Part shown: positions 1 to 14,639 of the stretch, piece after piece | Position numbering within the stretch: the stretch's first letter is position 1 | How the letters are laid out: every line of letters starts with the position of its first letter | Translations under genes and position numbers: made by a program | Assembly (NCBI GenBank): GCA_037043235.1 | Contig: JAWRVZ010000139.1 | Coordinates: 1-64,000, forward strand | DNA from: Rhodeus uyekii | Taxonomy: Eukaryota; Chordata; Actinopteri; Cypriniformes; Acheilognathidae | Direction of reading: 5' to 3' | DNA length: 64,000 nt | The notes under the pieces: model-generated | What the model saw: the letters and a program-made list of their open reading frames with translations, nothing else | Database searches by the model: none | Told to the model about the DNA's origin: nothing

Positions 1-3000
1 GACAAGCTCAAACGTGATGCGTAACACTAGAATGAATCTCATTGGTTCTCGCTGAAGCTCAATCGTGATGCGTTACACGAGAATGAATCTCATTGGTTCC
101 TCCTGAAGCTCAAACATGATGCGTAACACGAGAATGAACCTCATTGGTTCTTGACAAGCTCAAACGTGATGCGTAACACTAGAATGAATCTCATTGGTTC
201 TCGCTGAAGCTCAATCGTGATGCGTAACACGAGAATGAATCTCATTGGTTCTCGCTGAAGCTCAATCGTGATGCGTAACACGAGAATGAATCTCATTGGT
301 TCTCGCTGAAGCTCAATCGTGATGCGTAACACGAGAATGAATATCATTGGTTCTCGCTGAAGCTCAATCGTGATGCGTAACACGAGAATGAATCTCATTG
401 GTTCTTGAGAAGCTCAAACGTGATGCGCAACACGAGAATTGACCTCATTGGTTCTCGCTGAAGCTCAAACGTGATGCGTAACATGAGAATGAATCTTATT
501 GGTTCTCGCTGAAGCTCAATCGTGATGCGTAACACGAGAATGAATCTCACTGGTTCTTGCTGAAGCTCAAACGTGATGCGTAACACGAGAATGAACCTCA
601 CTGGTTCTTGAGAAGCTCAATCAGATGCGTAACACGAGAATGAACCTCATTGGTTCTTGAGAAGCTCAATCGTGATGCGTAACACGAGAATGAACCTCAT
701 TGGTTCTTGAGAAGCTCAATCGTGATGCGTGACACGAGAATGAACCTCATTGTTTCTGGAGAAGCTCAATCGTGATGCGTAACACGAGAATGAACCTCAT
801 TGGTTCTTGAGAAGCTCAAACGTGATGCGTGACACGAGAATGAACCTCATTGGTTCTTGAGAAGCTCAATCGTGATGCGTAACACGAGAATGAATCTCAT
901 TGGTTCTTGCTGAAACTCAAACGTGATGCGTAACACGAGAATAAACCTCATTGGTTCTTGTTGAAGATCAAACGTGACGCGTAACACGAGAATGAACCTC
1001 ATTGGTTCTTGAGAAGCTCAAACGTGATGCGTAACACGAGAATGAACCTCATTGGTTCTTGAGAAGCTCAAACGTGATGCGTAACACGAGAATGAATCTC
1101 ATTGGTTCTCGCTGAAACTCAAACGTGATGCGTAACACGAGAATGAATCTCATTGGTTCCTCCTGAAGCTCAAACATGATGCGTAACACGAGAATGAACC
1201 TCATTGGTTCTTGACAAGCTCAAACGTGATGCGCAACACTAGAATGAATCTCATTGGTTCTCGCTGAAGCTCAATCGTGATGCGTTACACGAGAATGAAT
1301 CTCATTGGTTCCTCCTGAAGCTCAAACATGATGCGTAACACGAGAATGAACCTCATTGGTTCTTGACAAGCTCAAACGTGATGCGTAACACTAGAATTAA
1401 TCTCATTGGTTCTCGCTGAAGCTCAATCGTGATGCGTAACACGAGAATGAATCTCATTGGTTCTCGCTGAAGCTCAATCGTGATGCGTAACACGAGAATG
1501 AATATCATTGGTTCTCGCTGAAGCTCAATCGTGATGCGTAACACGAGAATGAATCTCATTGGTTCTTGAGAAGCTCAAACGTGATGCGCAACACGAGAAT
1601 TGACCTCATTGGTTCTCGCTGAAGCTCAAACGTGATGCGTAACATGAGAATGAATCTTATTGGTTCTCGCTGAAGCTCAATCGTGATGCGTAACACGAGA
1701 ATGAATCTCACTGGTTCTTGCTGAAGCTCAAACGTGATGCGTAACACGAGAATGAACCTCACTGGTTCTTGAGAAGCTCAATCAGATGCGTAACACGAGA
1801 ATGAACCTCATTGGTTCTTGAGAAGCTCAAACGTGATGCGTGACACAAGAATGAACCTCATTGGTTCTTGAGAAGCTCAATCGTGATGCGTAACACGAGA
1901 ATGAACCTCATTGGTTCTTGAGAAGCTCAATCGTGATGCGTGACACGAGAATGAACCTCATTGTTTCTGGAGAAGCTCAATCGTGATGCGTAACACGAGA
2001 ATGAACCTCATTGGTTCTTGAGAAGCTCAAACGTGATGCGTGACACGAGAATGAACCTCATTGGTTCTTGAGAAGCTCAATCGTGATGCGTAACACGAGA
2101 ATGAATCTCATTGGTTCTTGCTGAAACTCAAACGTGATGCGTAACACGAGAATGAACCTCATTGGTTCTTGTTGAAGATCAAACGTGACGCGTAACACGA
2201 GAATGAACCTCATTGGTTCTTGAGAAGCTCAAACGTGATGCGTAACACGAGAATGAACCTCATTGGTTCTTGAGAAGCTCAAACGTGATGCGTAACACGA
2301 GAATGAACCTCATTGGTTCTTGAGAAGCTCAAACGTGATGCGTAACACGAGAATGAACCTCATTGGTTCTTGAGAAGCTCAATCGTGATGCGTAACACGA
2401 GAATGAACCTCATTGGTTCTTGAGAAGCTCAATCGTGATGCATAACACGAGAATTAACCTCATTGGTTCTTGGTGAAGCTCAAGTGTGATGTTTAACACG
2501 ACAATGAATCTCATTGGTTCTTGAGAAGCTCAATCGTGATGCGTAACACGAGAATGAATCTCATTGGTTCTTGGTGAAGCTCAAACGGGACGCGCAACAC
2601 GAGAATGAACCTCATTGGCTCTCGCTGAAGCTCAATCGTGATGCGTAACACGAGAATGAATCTCATTGGTTCCTCCTGAAGCTCAAACATGATGCATAAC
2701 ACGAGAATGAACCTCATTGGTTCTTGTTGAAGATCAAACGTGACGCGTAACACGAGAATGAACCTCATTGGTTCTTGAGAAGCTCAATCGTGATGCGTAA
2801 CACGAGAATGAACGTCATTGGTTCTTGAGAAGCTCAATCGTGACGCGTAACACGAGAATGAACCTCATTGGTTCTTGGTGAAGCTCACGTGTGATGTTTA
2901 ACACGACAATGAATCTCATTGGTTCTTGGTGAAGCTCAAACGTGATGCGCAACACGAGAATGAACCTCATTGGTTCTTGGTGAAGCTCAAACGTGATGCG

Positions 3001-6000
3001 TAACACGAGAATGAATCTCATTGGTTCTTGGTGAAGCTCAAACGTGATGCGTAACACGAGAATGAATCTCATTGGTTCTTGGTGAAGCTCAAACGTGATA
3101 CGTAACACGAGAATGAATCTCATTGGTTCTTGGTGAAGCTCAAACGGGACGCGTAACACGAGAAGGAACCTCATTGGTTCTTGAGAAGCTCAAACGGGAT
3201 GCGCAACACAAGAATTAACCTCATTGGTTCTTGCTGAAGCTCAAACGTGATGCGCAACACGAGAATGAACCTCATTGGTTCTTGGTGAAGCTCAAACGTG
3301 ATGCGTAACACGAGAATGAATCTCATTGGTTCTCGCTGAAGCTCAATCGTGATGCGTAACACGAGAATGAATCTCATTGGTTCTCGCTGAAACTCAAACG
3401 TGATGCGTAACACGAGAATGAATCTCATTGGTTCTTGAGAAGCTCAAACGCAATGCGCAACACGAGAATTGACCTAACTGGTTCTCGCTGAAGCTCAATC
3501 GTGATGCGTAACACGAGAATGAACCTCATTGGTTCTTGAGAAGCTCAAACGTGATGCGTAACACGAGAATGAATCTCATTGGTTCCTCCTGAACCTCAAA
3601 CATGATGCGTAACACGAGAATGAACCTCATTGGTTCTTGTTGAAGATCAAACGTGACGCGTAACACGAGAATGAACCTCATTGGTTCTTGAGAAGCTCAA
3701 TCGTGATGCGTAACACGAGAATGAACCTCATTGGTTCTTGAGAAGCTCAATCGTGATGCGTAACACGAGAATGAACCTCATTGGTTCTTGGTGAAGCTCA
3801 AACGTGATGCGCAACACGAGAATGAACCTCATTGGTTCTTGGTGAAGCTCAAACGTGATGCGTAACACGAGAATGAATCTCATTGGTTCTCGCTGAAGCT
3901 CAAACGTGACGCGTAACACGAGAATGAACCTCATTGGTTCTTGAGAAGCTCAATCGTGATGCGTAACACGAGAATGAACCTCATTGGTTCTTGAGAAGCT
4001 CAATCGTGATGCGTAACACGAGAATGAACCTCATTGGTTCTTGGTGAAGCTCAAACGTGATGCGCAACACGAGAATGAACCTCATTGGTTCTTGGTGAAG
4101 CTCAAACGTGATGCGCAACACGAGAATGAACCTCATTGGTTCTTGGTGAAGCTCAAACGTGATGCGTAACACGAGAATGAATCTCATTGGTTCTTGGTGA
4201 AGCTCAAACGTGATGCGTAACACGAGAATGAATCTCATTGGTTCTTGGTGAAGCTCAAACGTGATACGTAACACGAGAATGAATCTCATTGGTTCTTGGT
4301 GAAGCTCAAACGGGACGCGTAACACGAGAAGGAACCTCATTGGTTCTTGAGAAGCTCAAACGGGATGCGCAACACAAGAATTAACCTCATTGGTTCTTGC
4401 TGAAGCTCAAACGTGATGCGCAACACGAGAATGAACCTCATTGGTTCTTGGTGAAGCTCAAACGTGATGCGTAACACGAGAATGAATCTCATTGGTTCTC
4501 GCTGAAGCTCAATCGTGATGCGTAACACGAGAATGAATCTCATTGGTTCTCGCTGAAACTCAAACGTGATGCGTAACACGAGAATGAATCTCATTGGTTC
4601 TTGAGAAGCTCAAACGCAATGCGCAACACGAGAATTGACCTAACTGGTTCTCGCTGAAGCTCAATCGTGATGCGTAACACGAGAATGAACCTCATTGGTT
4701 CTTGAGAAGCTCAAACGTGATGCGTAACACGAGAATGAACCTCATTGGTTCTTGAGAAGCTCAAACGTGATGCGTAACACGAGAATGAACCTCATTGGTT
4801 CTTGAGAAGCTCAAACGTGATGCGTAACACGAGAATGAACCTCATTGGTTCTTGAGAAGCTCAATCGTGATGCGTAACACGAGAATGAACCTCATTGGTT
4901 CTTGAGAAGCTCAATCGTGATGCATAACACGAGAATTAACCTCATTGGTTCTTGGTGAAGCTCAAGTGTGATGTTTAACACGACAATGAATCTCATTGGT
5001 TCTTGAGAAGCTCAATCGTGATGCGTAACACGAGAATGAATCTCATTGGTTCTTGGTGAAGCTCAAACGGGACGCGCAACACGAGAATGAACCTCATTGG
5101 TTCTTGTTGAAGATCAAACGTGACGCGTAACACGAGAATGAACCTCATTGGTTCTTGAGAAGCTCAATCGTGATGCGTAACACGAGAATGAACCTCATTG
5201 GTTCTTGAGAAGCTCAATCGTGATGCGTAACACGAGAATGAACCTCATTGGTTCTTGGTGAAGCTCAAACGTGATGCGCAACACGAGAATGAACCTCATT
5301 GGTTCTTGGTGAAGCTCAAACGTGATGCGTAACACGAGAATGAATCTCATTGGTTCTCGCTGAAGCTCAATCGTGATGCGTAACACGAGAATGAATCTCA
5401 TTGGTTCTTGAGAAGCTCAAACGTGATGCGCAACACGAGAATTGACCTCATTGGTTCTCGCTGAAGCTCGATCGTGATGCGTAACACGAGAATGAATCTC
5501 ATTGGTTCCTCCTGAAGCTCAAACATGATGCGTAACACGAGAATGAACCTCATTGGTTCTTGACAAGCTCAAACGTGATGCGTAACACTAGAATGAATCT
5601 CATTGGTTCTCGCTGAAGCTCAATCGTGATGCGTAACACGAGAATGAATCTCATTGGTTCTCGCTGAAGCTCAATCGTGATGCGTAACACGAGAATGAAT
5701 CTCATTGGTTCTCGCTGAAGCTCAATCGTGATGCGTAACACGAGAATGAATCTCATTGGTTCCTCCTGAAGCTCAAACATGATGCGTAACACGAGAATGA
5801 ACCTCATTGGTTCTTGTTGAAGATCAAACGTGACGCGTAACACGAGAATGAACCTCATTGGTTCTTGAGAAGCTCAATCGTGATGCGTAACACGAGAATG
5901 AACCTCATTGGTTCTTGAGAAGCTCAATCGTGATGCGTAACACGAGAATGAACCTCATTGGTTCTTGGTGAAGCTCAAACGTGATGCGCAACACGAGAAT

Positions 6001-9000
6001 GAACCTCATTGGTTCTTGGTGAAGCTCAAACGTGATGCGTAACACGAGAATGAATCTCATTGGTTCTCGCTGAAGCTCAATCGTGATGCGTAACACGAGA
6101 ATGAATCTCATTGGTTCTTGAGAAGCTCAAACGTGATGCGCAACACGAGAATTGACCTCATTGGTTCTCGCTGAAGCTCAATCGTGATGCGTAACACGAG
6201 AATGAATCTCATTGGTTCTCGCTGAAGCTCAATCGTGATGCGTAACACGAGAATGAATCTCATTGGTTCTCGCTGAAGCTCAATCGTGATGCGTAACACG
6301 AGAATGAATCTCATTGGTTCTCGCTGAAACTCAAACGTGATGCGTAACACGAGAATGAATCTCATTGGTTCCTCCTGAAGCTCAAACATGATGCGTAACA
6401 CGAGAATGAACCTCATTGGTTCTTGACAAGCTCAAACGTGATGCGTAACACTAGAATGAATCTCATTGGTTCTCGCTGAAGCTCAATCGTGATGCGTTAC
6501 ACGAGAATGAATCTCATTGGTTCCTCCTGAAGCTCAAACATGATGCGTAACACGAGAATGAACCTCATTGGTTCTTGACAAGCTCAAACGTGATGCGTAA
6601 CACTAGAATGAATCTCATTGGTTCTCGCTGAAGCTCAATCGTGATGCGTAACACGAGAATGAATCTCATTGGTTCTCGCTGAAGCTCAATCGTGATGCGT
6701 AACACGAGAATGAATATCATTGGTTCTCGCTGAAGCTCAATCGTGATGCGTAACACGAGAATGAATCTCATTGGTTCTTGGTGAAGCTCAAACGGGACGC
6801 GCAACACGAGAATGAACCTCATTGGCTCTCGCTGAAGCTCAATCGTGATGCGTAACACGAGAATGAATCTAATTGGTTCCTCCTGAAGCTCAAACATGAT
6901 GCATAACACGAGAATGAACCTCATTGGTTCTTGTTGAAGATCAAACGTGACGCGTAACACGAGAATGAACCTCATTGGTTCTTGAGAAGCTCAAACGTGA
7001 TGCGTAACACGAGAATGAACCTCATTGGTTCTTGAGAAGCTCAAACGTGATGCGTAACACGAGAATGAACCTCATTGGTTCTTGAGAAGCTCAAACGTGA
7101 TGCGTAACACGAGAATGAACCTCATTGGTTCTTGAGAAGCTCAATCGTGATGCGTAACACGAGAATGAACCTCATTGGTTCTTGAGAAGCTCAATCGTGA
7201 TGCATAACACGAGAATTAACCTCATTGGTTCTTGGTGAAGCTCAAGTGTGATGTTTAACACGACAATGAATCTCATTGGTTCTTGGTGAAGCTCAAATGT
7301 GATGCGCAACACGAGAATGAACCTCATTGGTTCTTGAGAAGCTCAATCGTGATGCGTAACACGAGAATGAATCTCATTGGTTCCTCCTGAAGCTCAAACA
7401 TGATGCATAACACGAGAATGAACCTCATTGGTTCTTGTTGAAGATCAAACGTGACGCGTAACACGAGAATGAACCTCATTGGTTCTTGAGAAGCTCAATT
7501 GTGATGCGTAACACGAGAATGAACGTCATTGGTTCTTGAGAAGCTCAATCGTGACGCGTAACACGAGAATGAACCTCATTGGTTCTTGGTGAAGCTCACG
7601 TGTGATGTTTAACACGACAATGAATCTCATTGGTTCTTGGTGAAGCTCAAACGTGATGCGCAACACGAGAATGAACCTCATTGGTTCTTGGTGAAGCTCA
7701 AACGTGATGCGTAACACGAGAATGAATCTCATTGGTTCTTGGTGAAGCTCAAACGTGATGCGTAACACGAGAATGAATCTCATTGGTTCTTGGTGAAGCT
7801 CAAACGTGATACGTAACACGAGAATGAATCTCATTGGTTCTTGGTGAAGCTCAAACGGGACGCGTAACACGAGAAGGAACCTCATTGGTTCTTGAGAAGC
7901 TCAAACGGGATGCGCAACACGAGAATTAACCTCATTGGTTCTTGCTGAAGCTCAAACGTGATGCGCAACACGAGAATGAACCTCATTGGTTCTTGAGAAG
8001 CTCAATCGTGATGCGTAACACGAGAATGAACCTCATTGGTTCTTGGTGAAGCTCAAACGTGATGCGCAACACGAGAATGAACCTCATTGGTTCTTGAGAA
8101 GCTCAATCGTGATGCGTAACACGAGAATGAACCTCATTGGTTCTTGGTGAAGCTCAAACGTGATGCGCAACACGAGAATGAACCTCATTGGTTCTTGGTG
8201 AAGCTCAAACGTGATGCGTAACACGAGAATGAATCTCATTGGTTCTCGCTGAAGCTCAATCGTGATGCGTAACACGAGAATGAATCTCATTGGTTCTCGC
8301 TGAAACTCAAACGTGATGCGTAACACGAGAATGAATCTCATTGGTTCTTGAGAAGCTCAAACGCAATGCGCAACACGAGAATGAATCTCATTGGTTCCTC
8401 CTGAAGCTCAAACATGATGCGTAACACGAGAATGAACCTCATTGGTTCTTGTTGAAGATCAAACGTGACGCGTAACACGAGAATGAACCTCATTGGTTCT
8501 TGAGAAGCTCAATCGTGATGCGTAACACGAGAATGAACCTCATTGGTTCTTGAGAAGCTCAATCGTGATGCGTAACACGAGAATGAACCTCATTGGTTCT
8601 TGGTGAAGCTCAAACGTGATGCGCAACACGAGAATGAACCTCATTGGTTCTTGGTGAAGCTCAAACGTGATGCGTAACACGAGAATGAATCTCATTGGTT
8701 CTCGCTGAAGCTCAATCGTGATGCGTAACACGAGAATGAATCTCATTGGTTCTTGAGAAGCTCAAACGTGATGCGCAACACGAGAATTGACCTCATTGGT
8801 TCTCGCTGAAGCTCAATCGTGATGCGTAACACGAGAATGAATCTCATTGGTTCTTGCTGAAGCTCAATCGTGATGCGTAACACGAGAATGAATCTCATTG
8901 GTTCTCGCTGAAGCTCAATCGTGATGCGTAACACGAGAATGAATCTCATTGGTTCTCGCTGAAACTCAAACGTGATGCGTAACACGAGAATGAATCTCAT

Positions 9001-12000
9001 TGGTTCTTGAGAAGCTCAAACGCGATGCGCAACACGAGAATTGACCTAACTGGTTCTCGCTGAAGCTCAATCGTGATGCGTAACACGAGAATGAATCTCA
9101 TTGGTTCCTCCTGAAGCTCAAACATGATGCGTAACACGAGAATGAACCTCATTGGTTCTTGACAAGCTCAAACGTGATGCGTAACACTAGAATGAATCTC
9201 ATTGGTTCTCGCTGAAGCTCAATCGTGATGCGTTACACGGGAATGAATCTCATTGGTTCCTCCTGAAGCTCAAACATGATGCGTAACACGAGAATGAACC
9301 TCATTGGTTCTTGACAAGCTCAAACGTGATGCGTAACACTAGAATGAATCTCATTGGTTCTCGCTGAAGCTCAATCGTGATGCGTAACACGAGAATGAAT
9401 CTCATTGGTTCTCGCTGAAGCTCAATCGTGATGCGTAACACGAGAATGAATCTCATTGGTTCTCGCTGAAGCTCAATCGTGATGCGTAACACGAGAATGA
9501 ATCTCATTGGTTCCTCCTGAAGCTCAAACATGATGCGTAACACGAGAATGAACCTCATTGGTTCTTGTTGAAGATCAAACGTGACGCGTAACACGAGAAT
9601 TAACCTCATTGGTTCTTGAGAAGCTCAATCGTGATGCGTAACACGAGAATGAACCTCATTGGTTCTTGAGAAGCTCAATCGTGATGCGTAACACGAGAAT
9701 GAACCTCATTGGTTCTTGGTGAAGCTCAAACGTGATGCGCAACACAAGAATGAACCTCATTGGTTCTTGGTGAAGCTCAAACGTGATGCGTAACACGAGA
9801 ATGAATCTCATTGGTTCTCGCTGAAGCTCAATCGTGATGCGTAACACGAGAATGAATCTCATTGGTTCTTGAGAAGCTCAAACGTGATGCGCAACACAAG
9901 AATTGACCTCATTGGTTCTCGCTGAAGCTCAATCGTGATGCGTAACACGAGAATGAATCTCATTGGTTCTCGCTGAAGCTCAATCGTGATGCGCAACACG
10001 AGAATGAACCTCATTGGTTCTTGACAAGCTCAAACGTGATGCGTAACACTAGAATGAATCTCATTGGTTCTCGCTGAAGCTCAATCGTGATGCGTTACAC
10101 GAGAATGAATCTCATTGGTTCTCGCTGAAGCTCAATCGTGATGCGTATCACGAGAATGAATCTCATTGGTTCTCGCTGAAGCTCAATCGTGATGCGTAAC
10201 ACGAGAATGAATCTCATTGGTTCTCGCTGAAGCTCAATCGTGATGCGTAACACGAGAATGAATCTCATTGGTTCTCGCTGAAACTCAAACATGATGCGTA
10301 ACACGAGAATGAATCTCATTGGTTCTTGAGAAGCTCAAACGCGATGCGCAACACGAGAATTGACCTAACTGGTTCTCGCTGAAGCTCAATCGTGATGCGT
10401 AACACGAGAATGAATCTCATTAGTTCCTCCTGAAGCTCAAACATGATGCGTAACACGAGAATGAACCTCATTGGTTCTTGACAAGCTCAAACGTGATGCG
10501 TAACACTAGAATTAATCTCATTGGTTCTTGGTGAAGCTCAAACGTGATGCGTAACACGAGAATGAATCTCATTGGTTCTTGGTGAAGCTCAAACTTGATA
10601 AGTAACACGAGAATGAATCTCATTGGCTCTTGGTGAAGCTCAAACGGGATGCGTAACACGAGAAGGAACCTCATTGGTTCTTGAGAAGCTCAAACGGGAT
10701 GCGCAACACGAGAATTAACCTCATTGGTTCTTGCTGTTGCTCAAACGTGATGCGCAACACGAGAATTAACCTCATTGGCTCTCGCTGAAGCTCAATCGTG
10801 ATGCGTAACACGAGAATGAATCTCATTGGTTCCTCCTGAAGCTCAATCGTGATGCGTAACACGAGAATGAATCTAATTGGTTCCTCCTGAAGCTCAAACA
10901 TGATGCGTAACACGAGACTGAACCTCATTGGTTCTTGAGAAGCTCAAACGTGATTCGTAACACTAGAATGAATCTCATTGGTTCTCGCTGAAGCTCAATC
11001 GTGATGCGTAACACGAGAATGAATCTCATTGGTTCTCGCTGAAGCTCAATCGTGATGCATAACACGAGAATGAATCTCATTGGTTCTCGCTGAAGCTCAA
11101 TCGTGATGCGTAACACGAGAATGAATCTCATTGGTTCTCGCTGAAACTCAAACGTGATGCGTAACACGAGAATGAATCTCATTGGTTCTTGAGAAGCTCA
11201 AACGTGATGCGCAACACGAGAATTGACCTCACTGGTTCTCGCTGAAGCTCAATCGTGATGCGTAACACGAGAATGAATCTCATTAGTTCCTCCTGAAGCT
11301 CAAACATGATGCGTAACACGAGAATGAACCTCATTGGTTCTTGACAAGCTCAAACGTGATGCGTAACACTAGAATTAATCTCATTGGTTCTCGCTGAAGC
11401 TCAATCGTGATGCGTTACACGAGAATGAATCTCATTGGTTCTCGCTGAAGCTCAATCGTGATGCGTAACACGAGAATGAATCTCATTGGTTCTTGCTGAA
11501 ACTCAAACGTGATGCGTAACACGAGAATGAATCTCATTGGTTCTTGAGAAGCTCAAACTTGATGCGCAACACGAGAATGAACCTCATTGGCTCTCGCTGA
11601 AGCTCATTCGTGATGCGTAACACGAGAATGAACCTCATTGGTTCTTGTTGAAGATCAAACGTGACACGTAACACGAGAATGAACCTCATTGGTTTTTGAG
11701 AAGCTCAAACGTGATGCGTAACACGAGAATGAACCTCATTGGTTCTTGAGAAGCTCAAACGTGATGCGTAACACGAGAATGAACCTCATTGGTTCTTGAG
11801 AAGCTCAAACGTGATGCGTAACACGAGAATGAATCTCATTGGTTCTCGCTGAAGCTCAAACGTGATGCGTAACATGAGAATGAATCTCATTGGTTCTCGC
11901 TGAAGCTCAATCGTGATGCGTAACACGAGAATGAATCTCATTGGTTCTCGCTGAAACTCAAACGTGATGCGTAACACGAGAATGAATCTCATTGGTTCTC

Positions 12001-14528
12001 GCTGAAACTCAAACGTGATGTGTAACACGAGAATGAATCTCATTGGTTCTTGAGAAGCTCAAACGTGATGCGCAACACGAGAATTGACCTCACTGGTTCT
12101 CGCTGAAGCTCAATCGTGATGTGTAACACGAGAATGAATCTCATTAGTTCCTCCTGAAGCTCAAACATGATGCGTAACACGAGAATGAACCTCATTGGTT
12201 CTTGACAAGCTCAAACGTGATGCGTAACACTAGAATTAATCTCATTGGTTCTCGCTGAAGCTCAATCGTGATGCGTTACACGAGAATGAATCTCATTGGT
12301 TCTCGCTGAAGCTCAAACGTGATGCGTAACATGAGAATGAATCTCATTGGTTCTCGCTGAAGCTCAATCGTGATGCGTAACACGAGAATGAATCTCATTG
12401 GTTCTTGCTGAAACTCAAACGTGATGCGTAACACGAGAATGAATCTCATTGGTTCTTGAGAAGCTCAAACTTGATGCGCAACACGAGAATGAACCTCATT
12501 GGCTCTCGCTGAAGCTCATTCGTGATGCGTAACACGAGAATGAACCTCATTGGTTCTTGTTGAAGATCAAACGTGACACGTAACACGAGAATGAACCTCA
12601 TTGGTTCTTGAGAAGCTCAAACGTGATGCGTAACACGAGAATGAACCTCATTGGTTCTTGTTGAAGATCAAACGTGACGCGTAACACGAGAATGAACCTC
12701 ATTGGTTCTTGAGAAGCTCAATCGTGATGCGTAACACGAGAATGAACCTCATTGGTTCTTGAGAAGCTCAAACGTGATGCGTAACACGAGAATGAACCTC
12801 ATTGGTTCTTGAGAAGCTCAATCGTGATGCGTAACACGAGAATGAACCTCATTGGTTCTTGAGAAGCTCAAACGTGATGCGTAACACGAGAATGAACCTC
12901 ATTGGTTCTTGAGAAGGTCAAACGTGATGCGTAACACGAGAATGAACCTCATTGGTTCTTGAGAAGCTCAATCGTAATGCGTAACACGAGAATGAACCTC
13001 ATTGGTTCTTGAGAAGCTCAATCGTGATGCGTAACACGAGAATGAACCTCATTGGTTCTTGAGAAGCTCAAACGTGATGCGTAACACGAGAATGAACCTC
13101 ATTGGTTCTTGGTGAAGCTCAAGCGTGATGTTTAATACGAGAATGAACCTCATTGGTTCTTGGTGAAGCTCAAACGTGATGCGCAAAACGAGAATTAACC
13201 TCATTGGTTCTTGAGAAGCTCAATCGTGATGCGTAACACGAGAATGAATCTCATTGGTTCTTGGTGAAGCTCAAACGGGACGCGTAACACGAGAATGAAC
13301 CTCATTGGTTCTTGAGAAGCTGAAACGTGATGCGCAACACGAGAATTAACCTCATTGGTTCTTGCTGAAGCTCAAACGTGATGCGCAACACGAGAATGAA
13401 TCTCATTGGCTCTCGCTGAAGCTCAATCGTGATGCGTAACACGAGAATGAATCTCATTGGTTCCTCCTGAAGCTCAAACATGATGCGTAACACGAGAATG
13501 AACCTCATTGGTTCTTGTTGAAGATCAAACGTGACGCGTAACACGAGAATGAACCTCATTGGTTCTTGAGAAGCTCAAATGTGATGCATAACACGAAAAT
13601 GAACCTCATTGGTTCTTGAGAAGCTAAAACGTGATGCGTAACACGAGAATGAACCACATTGGTTCTTGAGAAGCTCAAACGTGATGCGTAACACGAGAAT
13701 GAACCTCATTGGTTCTTGAGAAGCTCAAACGTGATGCGTAACACGAGAATGAACCTCATTGGTTCTTGAGAAGCTCAATCGTGATGCGTAACACGAGAAT
13801 GAACCTCATTGGTTCTTGAGAAGCTCAATCGTGATGTGTAACACGAGAATTAACCTCATTGGTTCTTGGTGAAGCTCAAACGTGATGCGCAACACGAGAA
13901 TGAACCTCATTGGTTCTTGGTGAAGCTCAAACGGGACGCGTAACACGAGAATGAACCTCATTGGTTCTTGAGAAGCTCAATCGTGATGCGTAACACGAGA
14001 ATGAACCTCATTGGTTCTCGCTGAAGCTCAATCGTGATGCGTAACACGAGAATGAATCTCATTGGTTCTCGCTGAAGCTCAATCGTGATGCGTAACACGA
14101 GAATGAATCTCATTGGTTCCTGCTGAAACTCAAACGTGATGCGTAACACGAGAATGAATCTCATTGGTTCCTGCTGAAACTCAAACGTGATGCGCAACAC
14201 GAGAATGAACCTCATTGGCTCTCGCTGAAGCTCAAACGTGATGCGTAACACGAGAATGAATCTCATTGGTTCTTGCTGAAGCTCAATCGTGATGCGTAAC
14301 ACGAGAATGAATCTCATTGGTTCTCGCTGAAACTCAAACGTTATGCGCAACACGAGAATGAACCTCATTGGTTCTTGAGAAGCTCAAACGTGCTTCGTAA
14401 CACGAGAATGAACCTCATTGGTTCTTGAGAAGCTCAATCGTGATGCGTAACACGAGAATGAACTTCATTGGTTCCTCTTGAAGCTCAAACATGCTGCGTA
14501 ACACGAGAATGAACCTCATCGGTTCTTG
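1..14528. repeat. Minisatellite array, 50/51-bp units, higher-order organised
   Basis: Uninterrupted tandem array of about 285 units (length divided by period); it continues past the left edge and ends at CATCGGTTCTTG near 14528. The core reads CTCATTGGTTCT, then a variable 5-6 bp, AAGCTCAA(A/T)CGTGATGCG, TAACACGAGAATGAA. Units with TTGAGAAG or TTGACAAG are 50 bp; those with CGCTGAAG, TGGTGAAG, TGCTGAAG, CTCCTGAAG or TGTTGAAG are 51 bp. Rare variants recur at fixed offsets: GTTTCTGGAGAAG near 751 and 1962, AATCAGATGCG near 618 and 1778, and GAGAAGGAACC near 3160, 4326 and 7869. Blocks of ~1.16-1.2 kb have therefore been duplicated. Each unit carries two small dyads. Open minus-strand frames are a by-product of runs of 51-bp (17-codon) units and end at 50-bp units; no gene is inferred. 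Confidence 0.97.
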
Positions 14529-14639
14529 TACAGAAACATGCCTGAGCCTCTGTTAATCAAAACTAATTATGTGAGTTGTTGAATGTTTTTATGTGAATAA
14601 AAGCCTAAATTTAATCTGTTCATCAAATAAATCGCAACC

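Noticed and set aside
141..14368. Many minus-strand open frames encoding repeated MRFILVLRITFELHQEP-like units
   Set aside because: They exist only because some satellite units are 51 bp (17 codons) without stops; every 50-bp unit breaks the frame, and there is no start, promoter or non-repeat sequence.
1..14528. Possible CRISPR array
   Set aside because: The units are contiguous 50/51-bp repeats without unique spacers, in a vertebrate genome with no cas genes.
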